NCBI GenBank assembly: GCA_027475525.1
Contig: JAMWFC010000046.1
Coordinates: forward strand, 682,001 to 746,000
Direction of reading: 5' to 3'
DNA: 64,000 nucleotides
Source of the DNA: Macrolepiota albuminosa
Taxonomy: Eukaryota > Basidiomycota > Agaricomycetes > Agaricales > Agaricaceae
Shown: positions 21,449 through 33,043 of the stretch, piece after piece
Layout: each line of letters starts with the position of its first letter
Numbering within the stretch: the stretch's first letter is position 1
Notes under the pieces: generated by a model
What the model was told of the DNA's origin: nothing
The model's database searches: none
Seen by the model: only the letters and a program-made list of their open reading frames with translations
Made by a program: the position numbers and the translations under genes

Positions 21449-21795
21449 ATAACAATGACATGACAGAGTTCATTTGTGTCTGCAGCTGTATGTTGAGTTA
21501 TGCCGATTTGCTTACTAGGCATATGCAGAAATGTAGAAAAAGCAAGGATGAAGTCGCTGTTTCTATATCCGGCACCACATTTGCACAGAGTGCCCCAGTC
21601 AGCACAAAGAAGATGAGCTCTGACATTGTGCCGCCTCCAGGTGCTATCGACATGAATGTTGATAGTGAGGAAGAGTCAGTCAATAGTGAGAAAAAGTTGG
21701 TTAATGGGGAGGATGAGTTGGTTGATGGTGAGAAAGAGTTGGTTTATAGCAAGAAAGAGTTGGTTGATGTTGTGTCCATAGAAGAAGAGGATTAG
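21449..21795 (+). pseudogene. C2H2-type zinc-finger protein, second part with acidic tail
   Basis: After the LTR, the same frame continues: NDMTEFICVCSCMLSYADLL with RHMQKC, a C2HC-like finger, then a Ser/Pro-rich linker and a strongly acidic tail with an imperfect repeat (EEESVNSEKKLVNGEDELV, then VDGEKEL and VYSKKEL), ending in TAG at 21795. Acidic tails of this kind can be activation domains, which is inference only. Confidence 0.6.
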
Positions 21796-22074
21796 ATTAG
21801 TTGTGCTCCTCCTTATTTAATGTTTGCTGACCTATTGTAGATCTGTTACTCTCTACGTCTCCTCTTCCTTGCTTTCCTAGTCTTCCATCTTGCATGTCAA
21901 TTTTGTACACCTGGCACTATACCACATACACTACTATTCTTACAGACTTTCCTTCCTTCCCTCCTTATATTGTGTCTTTTTTTGATTTTCTTCTTTCTAA
22001 TCTTTAGTTTGAATAGAACATTCATCTTTGATAGAAAATAGTCTTTTAATGTCCACATTCAGCCTCAAGTTTTT

Positions 22075-22997
22075 ATGAATATTTATACAGTCATTATGAT
22101 GCTACTGGCAGCTCTCAGTGCCCCAATCAATCTATACAGTTTAAACTTTGATGTTTCTATGCTCAACCCTGAGGAATATAAAGACGGTATCGGCATCTCC
22201 AGAATTGTGCCAGTGTCCAGATTATTTGTTGGGAAATGCCGAGATTGCTTAAATGTATGGGAGAAGCTGTTTACTATACAGTGCGCTCAGAATCACCCTC
22301 TTTGGCTGCTGCAAGACCAATGTGTCCTAATGGGTCTGAATGGGCAAAATTGGCATGTACAAATTGTTGCAAGAACAACAAAAAGGTATAGTTTTATTCT
22401 TCAGCAATAGCATAGTTCTAATACCACTTAGTGTGATGACCAATGTCTTTGCAGACAATATGTCTCTCACAATGAGGAATGTGTAAATATCAGTTGTGGG
22501 CCTAAACTTGTGAAACTTAGATATGAAGATTGTTGTAAAAATGGCAAACATTGTAAAGATGTTTGACTATGCTTTAACTGTGTCAAATCTAGTCAGCCAT
22601 GTTCTACACAACCTTGGAAAGGCAGAGGACATAGTATACAAGTTAAAGCAATAAGCGCTGCTCTATTGGATCTAGTACAGATTAATGAGGCAACATTAAA
22701 TTTTTCTAAGCATGTATGAGCTGCAGGTTGTCCAATTCATTCTTTTGTTGATTAAATCACTCATCCTCTCAACAAGCATGATAAAATACAATATGATGAT
22801 GTCAGATAAGCCTTGATCCATGCCAAGTAAGGATAACTAATATCTTTCCAGGCCATGCACTTTCTATGTGCAGAAAGGGCAGGATTGTATTGAATGCACA
22901 TCTAAGAATTGTTTTTGTGAGAGATAGGCAGCAGAATATACACATAGAAAGGCCCAGGCTGCTGCCATGGCCGAAGCAAATAAGTTATTGAGGTAGC
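22075..22997 (+). pseudogene. cysteine-rich protein, at least two exons, unrecognised
   Basis: Exon 22075-22385 has CRDCLNVWEKLFTIQC; a 69-nt GT-AG intron (22386-22454) restores the frame into RQYVSHNEECVNISCG, CCKNGKHCKDV, then a TGA where Trp fits, then LCFNCVKSSQPC. Further on, after more breaks, QDCIECTSKNCFCER and a basic/Ala-rich segment (AAEYTHRKAQAAAMAEAN, about 22930-22990). The repeated C-x2-C spacing suggests zinc binding. The frame may run on to the LTR at 23105 and beyond it (see 23826). No family recognised. Confidence 0.5.
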
Positions 22998-23104
22998 CAA
23001 CTTCTGCTTAATCTGACATTGTTGCATAGCAGTGGAAGCCTAGAACAATTGAACTGATGATTATTGTCCACCACCTGCCAACAATTAATATTCTTCTCAG
23101 CCAC

Positions 23105-23825
23105 TGTCAGGTTCCGCTGAGTCAGGGGCTTTCCGGGAAAGCAATCACCTTTACAATGCGGACTTGACCCACGGATACTCGGGTGTCTGGAACTCCGGGG
23201 CTAGGACTCCGGGGTTCAAGACGTGGACAGGAAAATCCCGGGAGAGGGGACTTAGTCTGGGGTTTTTGGGTGGTGAGTAACGGGGGAGTTCGGGTGGGGG
23301 TTGAGTCATGAACCGGAGGTTCTAAGACGAGACCAAGTTAGCAAATTAAAGTCACGAAGTGCGTACCAATCTTAGAGCACGCGAGTATTCAGGCGTGCCA
23401 GTCAAAAGCGTGCCAGTTAATGCGTACCAGTCAAGCAGAGGGCACGCAACAATCCAAGTAAAGCAATGTAATATCAAGACTACCGAATACAACAGGGAGC
23501 TACACTATAAGTACTACAGGACCGGGTCTCGGGATTCCGGGGTGTCTGTGATGGGTCCCGGGAGTCATTGAGTAGCGGGCAGGGACTGTATACCGGGATC
23601 GCGCATGTGAGGCGCGCAATCAATTGACGTGGGGGGAGTCGTGATGTGTGATGTGTGATGGCCGGAAACGAGTCGCGTGATCTGATCGTTGATTGGGGCT
23701 GGTGGTGGCTGATGGCAGTGTCGGCGGTCGTAATGGCGGGGCGTGTCCTGTGGGGTCAGAGGGAGTGTCCCGGATGGTGTTTCGGGGGTGTCCCGGGGTG
23801 GGCCCGGAGGGGAGGGGTCGTGACA
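23105..23825 (-). mobile_element. solo Ty3/gypsy LTR, G1/G2 family (721 bp)
   Basis: Starts TGTCAGGTTCCGCTGAG and ends GTCGTGACA on the plus strand, flanked by the perfect duplication GCCAC (23100-23104 and 23826-23830). The most CpG-rich LTR copy of the window, hence likely the youngest or least mutated of its family here. Confidence 0.92.
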
Positions 23826-24887
23826 GCCACCTCCTTAATATCTCCATTTGCTCTCAATTTTCCACCTATCAACATATTGTCCTCCACTACTTTCACATGT
23901 TATGAATCCATCAGCAAGTCATATGAATTATCTGGAACTGGCCTCACATTATTACTATCCGCAGCAAGGCATAATCAGTCTTGGTCAGCCTTCTCAATTC
24001 ATAATGCAGCTCTATATCTAGCATCTTCAGAATAATCAATGTGTTGCATATTATTCTGCTATTGACCCTAACATTAATAAAGAATTGCCAACTAGTGGGC
24101 TGAGCTTATTTTCCAACAATCCAAACAATAAATGCACTTAGAATGTTGATCTTTTTGCTTCAACCAGTTGTTAACTCATTAACTCAAATTATTGTATAAT
24201 ATTCTTAGACAATGCTTCTCTTATAACTTTATGCCCATGTTTTTTTCTGCCGATGCAAATTAGTGAGTATGTATGTATAATTTCAAACTGTAATTTTGAG
24301 CATAAGTTTATCTGAGCTGTTTGTATTCACTAATAATGATTAGTTGGGAGGTTATTTACCTTTAATTTATACTAACCTGGTGGAAAGTGCTTTCTCATGA
24401 GAGAGCACATCTACCAAATGCTCTAAATTTGTATTCTATTTTCTTACTGCCTTACACCCTACATTTCTTTTATTTTACTTAATTACTTGCATGGATAAGG
24501 TTTTTTCATCCTTGGAAAGATGTTAGAGTTAATGTGATGAAATAAAAAAAAAAGAAAACACTTACTACGCATTAAAATGTCCTCAGAAGAAGTCGACCTT
24601 CTGGAGACCTGCTATGAAATGTGATGTGAAATGTGGTGTTTAAGAGCTCGTGAGATGCCAGATATTACTCATATTCGTATTTATAAAACTAAAAGGAACC
24701 TCTCTACTCATTTGTTAAGTCTGCACATAGCCTATCTGCTATCATTGACATCAAACCCATCCTCAAAACTCCTACAGCCAGATATTCTGATCTATACATG
24801 TGTCTCCTCTGATCAAGCTTGCCTAGACTCCTGATTATTTTGATCTCCAGCAACCCTCTTTGATCCATCATCATGCATTGCAGAAGT
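23826..24887 (+). other. possible continuation of the cysteine-rich gene, then AT-rich spacer
   Basis: Just after the LTR, one frame stays open (ATSLISPFALNFPPINILSS to about 24035), and another shows Gln/Asn-rich pieces up to about 24130. This could be the tail of the gene at 22075. From about 24140 to 24887 I see only AT-rich sequence with short frames. Confidence 0.3.
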
Positions 24888-25406
24888 TGTCAGGAGACTC
24901 CTCATTTCATTTTTTTCTCACTTCTTATCTCTTCACTATCTCTTCATTCTCCTTTCATTCATTCTCTTATTTCTTCTGACATTATTTCATTTTATTGTTT
25001 CTATTTTTTCAACACTATCTGTTAGTACTACTTTCAGTCTTTGAGATGCTCTGGTTCTTTAGCCACCATTCAGATAAGTGTGGGCCACTCAGCACCACTT
25101 CCAGACTGCTTATATAAGCCAGAGTTTGTCAGAGTTTGTCAGAGTTTGCCCCTTATTTGTGAAACTGTTTGTGTAGGCAATTTTTGAGTTTTTAAAGTTT
25201 TGTTGTATTGTATAGTTGTTTCCCATGCTTCAGAGGCCCCAGAAGCATCCAACCTGGCATAGGAAATTCCTAAACTTGTTTTCTTTGAATCTCTCTCTGC
25301 CAGGTGAGTAGCTACCTTGATATTGTCAGTATATATTCTAATACACTTTGGATTTCTCTCTGCTAGCTGTGTGACTGAGCCACAGCCTCTAAAGGTTGCC
25401 CTTATA
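24888..25406 (+). mobile_element. solo LTR, family A (519 bp)
   Basis: Starts TGTCAGGAGACTCC, ends GCCCTTATA (A where others have TTACA, with one C/T change), flanked by the perfect duplication GAAGT (24883-24887 and 25407-25411). TATATAAG box near 25113. Confidence 0.92.
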
Positions 25407-25592
25407 GAAGTTCTGCACCATATTTTGCACTTCAAAACCACCATCTAAGCCTGTCATGCTCATATATAGTCACAGAGCATTTTTATTGACTTGACGCTGT
25501 CCTGCGCACTATCAGAGCAATTTTAAGCATATAATTGGCAGAGGTGCAGTACAAAGTGGCACCATGAAGTGACGTCCAAGTCATGGCATTGA

Positions 25593-26305
25593 TGGGCAAC
25601 ACAGGGCCCTAGAAATATTGGAGTAATAAGAAGGCCTTTTAGCAGTGTACAAGTAAATCAAAAAAATTACTTACATAGTGTAGAGGTTGTTCATGCTGCT
25701 AAAATCATTGTAAGCAAAGCTGCATGATGACATGGCAGCATAAAAGAGTCATTCTAATTGTTTAATGGTTGGCTGAGGATTGAAAAATGTGTTGGGGCAG
25801 AAATGGGAGCAGATACCTGATATAAGATGTCAGAATGTAAAGAAGGCCAAAAAAATAATCATTACTCACTATACAAGTCATCTACCTGCCCTAACCTCTG
25901 AAACCATCCTTCCTTCCATAGTAGCATTGTCAACTGTTGGCCAAGGCTTTGAAGGTGCTTGATGAGAAGCAAAACATGATGGAGGTTATAAAAAATCAGT
26001 GTTGACATTAAACTCATCAGAATGAGACTAAAATTAATTTAGAGATATGAGTAGAGTACAAATAAAAACATTTGAGCATCAATGAGCAACACAGGCCCTA
26101 GAAACATTGTAATAAGATAGTCTTTCAGTAGTGTACAAGTAAATACACAAGATTTATTTATATAGCATAGAGGTTCCTCATACTGTTAAAATCGTTGTAA
26201 GTGGCCTCCAAAACCATCCTTCTTGCCATAGTTGTATTGTCTATGGCTGGCCAAAGCTTCAAAGATGCTTGACAAGGAGTGGGACATGACAAAGGCTACA
26301 AAAAG
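25593..26305 (+). repeat. diverged direct duplication, two units of about 230-400 bp
   Basis: Blocks of about 25593-25995 recur at about 26079-26305 in the same order: CACAGGGCCCTAGAAA, AGTGTACAAGTAAAT, CATAGTGTAGAGGTTGT-like, AACCATCCTTC and GGCCAAGGCTTTGAAG-like. No coding potential seen in 25412-26450 apart from this repeat. Confidence 0.55.
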
Positions 26306-26459
26306 TTGGGATAATCAGCAGATCTCAGCCCTGGCTATTAAACAAAGTTTTTGTTGTTTAGCTGAATTTCAAAATTATCCAAAGTCAAACATTGCATTTA
26401 ATCCCCAAAAAAAACATTGTTGACATTTCTACAAAATTTACTTAAACATGGTTCCTGAA

Positions 26460-27178
26460 TCTAGAGCTGGAAAACCCACTGCAAAGTGTAGTAGAAGTTT
26501 TAAAGTATGTCAATTTTATCTCTGAGATTATTAAAATGTGTTTATAGTGAAATTTTCTTTATAGATACGTTCATCTGAAGTGCATATAGGTTCAGGACCG
26601 AATATTGCTGCAGCTTTAAATCTAGCTATTAGCTCAAATGCCTCTGAAACTCCTGCTTCTGCTCTTGTTCATTTTGGTACTGAATCTGATGTTGAGTTTG
26701 GAAATGAAACTACTGGTTCTCAAGTTCAACCTCAAAATGCTGTGATAGTAGCTATGCCTAGTTTTACAAGGGCAGCAAAGAGGAAGATGAGATGCAATCA
26801 TGTTGGTATGCATGGTATTTCTGCAGTATATTTTTTCTTTGCTTATTTAAAGAACTTTTCAATGTTAATTTGACTTTTATAGGCTGATGATCCAAATGCT
26901 ATCATGCCATTTGTTGGAATACAGCATGTGCTTTCTAAAGTTAATGCTGGTCATATAAGTTTTTATTGTTAATTATGACATGTTTAAGTATTTATTATTG
27001 TTTAGATAGATTGAGCTAGACTTTGTCAAGATTATCAGATCAATTTAGTGAGTTAGTAAATTTTAAAAACTATATGTGAAGTTTAATTATTATATAAATG
27101 TGATCATGTAATTGCAAGGTGTATGGGCATGGTATTCTATCTATTAGCATTCAACATTCAGATGCTACTCAGAAGAAT
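26460..27178 (+). pseudogene. unrecognised multi-exon gene, first part
   Basis: The frame 26580-26810 (VHIGSGPNIAAALNLAISS, then SFTRAAKRKMRCNHV) appears to splice to ADDPNAIMPFVGIQHVLSK (from 26883) over an intron ending TTTTATAG, and again after about 27117 to VYGHGILSISIQHSDATQK, where the solo LTR at 27179 interrupts it. No family recognised; the basic stretch suggests a nuclear protein, which is a guess. Confidence 0.45.
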
Positions 27179-27699
27179 TGTTAGGGAGACTCCTCATTCC
27201 TTTTTTTTTTTTACTCTTTATTCCTTCACTTTTCTTTCATCGACTTTCTTATTTCTTTTATCATTCTCTTATTTTGCTGTTATTATTCTCTCAACACTAT
27301 CTGTTAGTACTATTCTCAGCCTTTGAGGTGCTCTAGTTCTTTAGCTACCATTCAGACAAGTGTGGGCCCCTCAGCAATGCTTTCAGACTGCTTATATAAG
27401 CCAGAGTTTGCCTTTCTGACTTCTAAAGTCTGGAGTTTTCCTCCCTTGTTTGCACAGTTGTTTGGTTAGTCAATTTTCAAGTTTTTAAGGTTTTGTTGTA
27501 CTGTACAGTTGTTTTCTATACTTCAAAAGCCTCAGAAGCATCCAACTTGGCATAGGGAATCCCTAGACTTGTTTTCTTTGGATCTTCTTCTGCCAGGTGA
27601 GTAGTTATTATGATATTGTCAGTACATACTCTAATACACTTTGGATCTCCCTTTGCTAGCTGTATGACTAAGCCACAGCCTCTAGAGGTTGCTCTTACA
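27179..27699 (+). mobile_element. solo LTR, family A (521 bp)
   Basis: Starts TGTTAGGGAGACTCC, ends GCTCTTACA, flanked by the perfect duplication AGAAT (27174-27178 and 27700-27704). TATATAAG box near 27391. It is inserted in the exon of an unrecognised gene. Confidence 0.92.
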
Positions 27700-28614
27700 A
27701 GAATGGCCTTTCTTCTCAGCAAAAAGTAGCTTCTATTATAGAAAATGAGTTTAAGGCTTGTAGTGAAGTTTATAGTCAGAGCCAATGAGTTTATTTTGCT
27801 TGTCTTACCATAAAATTGGCTTAAGAATGTAAATTGCCTCATAATCAAGATGGTGTCAAGTGTTATAGTTGTGTGCAAGCTAGTATGTTTTAATTTTTTG
27901 ATTAAAATACAGATTTATTAACTATTTTAGATCATATTCTTTACCATGCTAATATGAAAAAAACCTCAGATAATAGATTAATCAAAGCATCTCTCTCTCA
28001 AAAAGCTGAAAATGCCAATTGACGTGATATGATTGATTTGGATATACATAACCTTCCTTGGAGTAGTGCTATTTGGATTTGTCTTAAGCCAGAAATACTT
28101 TATAGACATGTTTCTTATCAGAAAATGATAAATGTGAGCTTTTATTTGTTTTTTTACTTGAGCATATACTAAATAATATATTTAGGATCATGAAAAAGCA
28201 AGATTATTCTAGTATAGTTATGCTTATGAGATTGGAGCCAACTGTATCTCTGAAACCTTTTGTGCTAAAAGGCTTCTCTGCAATCACAATTTCAGCTACA
28301 ATTTTATTTTGAATTCCAATGTTAATTGCCAATCTTTTGCCAGCATTGTCATTGATCTTTTCACTGCTCTTGACAGAGTTTATCCCAAATACTCATATTA
28401 TTCAAGTAGTGAAGCTGTTTTGGATGCTGTAATCCTCACTCCTCCTCCATTCTGGGCTTTTTCAAAGGTTGACATTGGACTTTTTTACATCTCTCATCCT
28501 ATCTTCTCTCCATTCATTAATTCTGTATCTCAAGACAATAAACTTTGGTTCAATCAGTCTTACACAGAATATATCATGAATATCTATCCTCAGCTCATAT
28601 TTTCTGGCTCTTAA
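27700..28614 (+). pseudogene. unrecognised multi-exon gene, second part
   Basis: Continues in frame after the LTR: NGLSSQQKVASIIENEFKAC, then stops and probable introns, and a final open segment 28309-28614 (VIDLFTALDRVYPKYSYYSS, PFWAFSKVDIGLFYISHP) ending in TAA. Several internal stops (for example after YSQSQ) mark decay. Confidence 0.42.
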
Positions 28615-31600
28615 TACATGTCCTTTACACTGAAAAACACCCCACGTACCTCACTAGATTATAAGAAAAATGTTCTTTTTGGTTTTTTTTTTTTTCTCAA
28701 AAAGAAAATTATTCAAAGTAAAAGAAAATAAAATTTCTACTGCTATTTTAATTGTTCTTGGACATATCTTCATCTAATAATACACCCTAAGCCTCAGAAG
28801 AAAATGAAACAAAGTCAATACTCTAATTTTTGAGACAATCAATTGACCAACATATTAGTTAGAATACGCACCTTCAGAAATCTCCTCCGCTTCTGGTTTA
28901 ATAACATCTCATTCTATTGTTAGCACCTCAGATTTGGTCTCCAAATTTTTATTTTTCTGTTCAATAATAACAGATGCTCTGTGGTAGTCTACAACTAAAA
29001 CTAACATAAGATTCAATCAATATATAGTCAATATATTTTTATCTAGTTCATTGTTAACTTTCTGTTCAATGTGGTTAATCAGCTCTATATTCCTAGCTTG
29101 CTGCAATGCCGAGGGTTTGTTATTATGAGATTTGTGCAATGCTGCTACAATTATGCTTGTTGTCAATTATTTACTTTTCTGAGCAGTAATTGTTTCTCTG
29201 CTATGAAGAATCCCAGTGCTGTTTGACTCTTTGACAGCCTGCTTCTTACGCTTTTCTCAAGCAATTTCAAGATATGCAAGATCCAGATCAGTGTGGTTTT
29301 CCGTGCTGTAGAGATCTGCCATGTTTTAAGGTAAGTGCCACAAAATCAAATCCTCCAATGTTGGTGTGATCTGATCAACGAGATCAAAAGATCGCCATAT
29401 ATTCCAGCTTTATCTCTTTGATCAAGATCCACTAAATAGTTGTACTTTTCTTGCAATAAATGTTTTGATGTATTATTTAACTCCTCTTCACTGATCTAAA
29501 ATAGCATTGATATGATTCAATGTTGCATACTATATTATGCACTTTATTATGCATTTTGTATAGCAGCTCTAAAACACTGGCTGCTGATTTCTTGAGTGTC
29601 TTGACAGGCTCATGAGTCTGAGAATGGATAGCATGACAGTGATACACCATGTTCTTCATAAATATATTGTGCACTGTTTGGATCAGCTGATTTACACTTT
29701 GCATCTGAGAATCAAGTGTGTGCATTGATTGATGATTCAGAAGATCACTGACAAAGCTCTCTGCCAATTGTTCTTTGCTTATAGCCACTTGCTCAGCTGG
29801 TCCCATTGTAAACTACAGTGCTCAACCTTTTATCTTTATAATTATATGCACAATATGTTTATTTTTGAAGTAGTCTATATCTCAACTATTAACAACTATG
29901 GTTGTCTTTGTTCCATCAAGTTGCACATCTTCAATAGTAGCATAAGGTGTATGCATACCAATCCAAAACCACCAGGTGAGTCTACAAAGATAGTTTGTCC
30001 AATTTAATTTGCCTCTCTCCAGATTTGATGTTTTTTATTGATATGTTGTTGATTCAATTATCTGCTTTATAATTGATGAATTGGTTGATATGTACTCTTC
30101 ATCTCATAATTCTAGCTTTCAAAAATGCTTTTTGAAAGCATTGGCAGGTAAATCATCAACTATTGCTACAAGGACATCCTTCAATCTTTCCATATCCTGC
30201 AAAATAGGATTGTCACCATTGCCCATGATCTTTGGTGTGTCAGCAATATAGGGCAGAGCATTGGAAACTAAAGGCATGGTTTGACTATGCAACCATCAAA
30301 TATCAGTAAGTCCTGATAATTGATATTAAAAAACTATGCCAATCCAATTGTTTATAGCTACAATGATATCATAATAGTTGGCCTATGAATTATAGACCAA
30401 CTGAACATTGTAAAGGACATTATACAGAGTCAAAGTCCCAAGAACATAGTTTTTTCTTTTAAGATACAACTGTGCAAGTAGTTCAAAGACTGCTATGATC
30501 TAGATAGATAAAACTATTATAGCATAATATTGTGTGTTATATTAATTGAAAAACGTACTATCACAAAACTTGTATTGTATTTCACTATCATGTTGCAGAG
30601 CTGCATAATAAATTCAGTTGTAACAATCGGATGTTTTGCGTCATATTGTGAATAGAACATGTAAGATCCAATCTGTTCAACAACTAGCCAAAGAACTTTG
30701 TTCTTGATTTGACTGATAATATCCATTGCTGTAGCATCATTGGCATGGTCTTGTAATGTGAGATCAATCTATTGATCAATGTGAGAGATTATACATTGAA
30801 TATACTTGTCAAAAATCTGATGATACTTGTTTTGAACTTTATCATTCATCTGATCTCCATTGAAGCCAAATCTGTCTATATTGTTTCTTAGCTGCTGACT
30901 AGCATAGAGAAGAATGTTGTAAAATATGTCATTCAAAAGATCAAAGCAAACTTGTTTCTTTAAGAATAGAAGGTGGTCATAATTGCACAGTTTTTACTTG
31001 ATCTTGATGTATTCATCATTTTGAAAGTATATGTCATAGACCTGAGTGATATCTGAAAAACTGACAAGTAGATAAGATGAAAACAAAAGCTCAAAAGTTA
31101 AAGCCATCTAGTTGATATAGAGAATGTTCATGGCACTAGTTGTATAGCGCTAGTTATGAAATGTGTTGATGGTAAAAGGCATTTTCTTGTAAAAATATGA
31201 ATTATAGCAGAGGCAGGCATATACATACATTATTTTAATACAGCTAAGAGTGATTGTGAGGTGAGAGCCTTTAGAATCTGTGCAGTCAACAATAGCATGC
31301 AGGACCATTGAAATATTATTCTTGTCTATCTCTAATTGCGTATGGAGAGCATTGAGAATTATTGCAAGCAAGTTGATAGACTTCTCTTCAATATAAAAGG
31401 TAGTTCAATTTGCAAAGAGGTACATCTTGATAAGCTAAGCTTGAACATATGAATCAATCATGTCTAAAATAGCATTAATGAACTGTGCAATGTGGAATCA
31501 TACTAAGACTATTTTTATCCTTATTAAGAAGTTTTGCAACCTATGTAACATCAAGTAATTGTTGCTGCAACTGCTCTTGTTCCTACTCTAGCTCTTGCCA

Positions 31601-33043
31601 AGATCATGTACCCTTGTTAGTTGCATTGATTTTAGCAATAGCTTTTTCTATATTGTAATAAATCTTGAGTTTCTCCAGATACTGAAATATTTGCAACAGG
31701 TCGAGCCAATGTCCTCCATTTGCAAAAGCTGGAAAACAGTTTTGTTTTGCTGGAATACAATTTTTTGCTGTAATGTCAGCCCATATCTTAGTAAATTTGA
31801 CTAGTTTGAGGCTATGTGGATCAGACTAAGACAGCCCTTCTATATAGTCAATGGTAAAACCAAAAGAATAATAGCAAATTCAAGAGCATGTAGCTGCAAA
31901 TCTTTTCCTTTAGGGGTGCTTGTCCAGAATGTTTTCAAACTACAAGCTTAGTTTCTTTGATGGCAAGTTTAATAGTGTAATAATTAATAAAATTAAATAT
32001 CTACAGTTTTTCTGGCCTACTATTGTTGTCTTAGACTTGCATAATAAAAATATTAGAGATTAGCTTACTTGGCACCTTGCATATTTTTTATTTTTGATAC
32101 TGCCAATAGTAGTCTGATTGATTGTTCAGTAAATATTATTATATTATGATATTAACTGCTGTATACCTTGGCAGTAGACTGTAATTCATACAAGATGAGC
32201 ACTATTACAAGCTAAATCATAGGCACTTACTTTTTTGCTCTTCTACATATAAAAAAAACTTAATGAGATTGACAATTGCATACTCTATTAGTATACATTA
32301 TCTTATTTTGAACCTGAATTTATCATTATTAGTATGAAGTGAACTGATTAATTAAATATAACACACAGTTGAAGACTCTTATAGAGCATGAGAAATAAAC
32401 TAATAAGTCTTGCAATCAAGTATCATATTAATCCATATTACCTGATTTCCTAGCTGATTTTATAAAAGATTAGATCTTATTCAAATATCAAACTAACTGC
32501 TGATTAAAAAACTTACTTAATTAGGCATTTTGTAGTGGTTCTTATAGCTTATATAATCTTCTAAATAAGAAAGATAGTGGTAAAAGATCAAGTTGTAAAA
32601 TGTGCCTGAGTTCTCTTGTAATTATTTACTTTAGAGCAGGCTGTATCTACAACACAAAATAGCCTAATGAGCCTCAAACAATGCATATGCTATTTCTGAA
32701 GCAGACTTGGCTGAAAGCTAGGAAAAATGATCTTTTCATTGTTCTGTCTTTTGATGAAAGTATTTTATTATAATTTTGTTAATAAAACTCTCAATGTTGA
32801 ATTATATTAGAATTGGAAAAAATTTAGCATTTGATTTTCTGAATATCTATCAAATTTACAATTTAGCCATAGTATATCATATAAATACTGCACAAAGATT
32901 AGTTGAATAATTATCAACTGGAGTTCTATTAAGCCAAGCAGTAGTATATCAAATTGATACTCTGCTCATCTTTTCAGATGTGGTAAATGATAGACACCAA
33001 AAGCAATGAGTGTCAAAAAATCTTTTCTGTTGATGTCACAATC
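28615..33043. other. AT-rich region, no recognised gene
   Basis: Only short frames. Minus-strand pieces at 29477-29806 (QSVNQLIQTVHNIFMKN, LELLYKMHNKVHNIV), 30517-30726 and 31150-31371 could be remains of a further gene downstream of the helicase, but I cannot join them or name a family. No TE ends, tRNA or rRNA seen. Confidence 0.4.
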
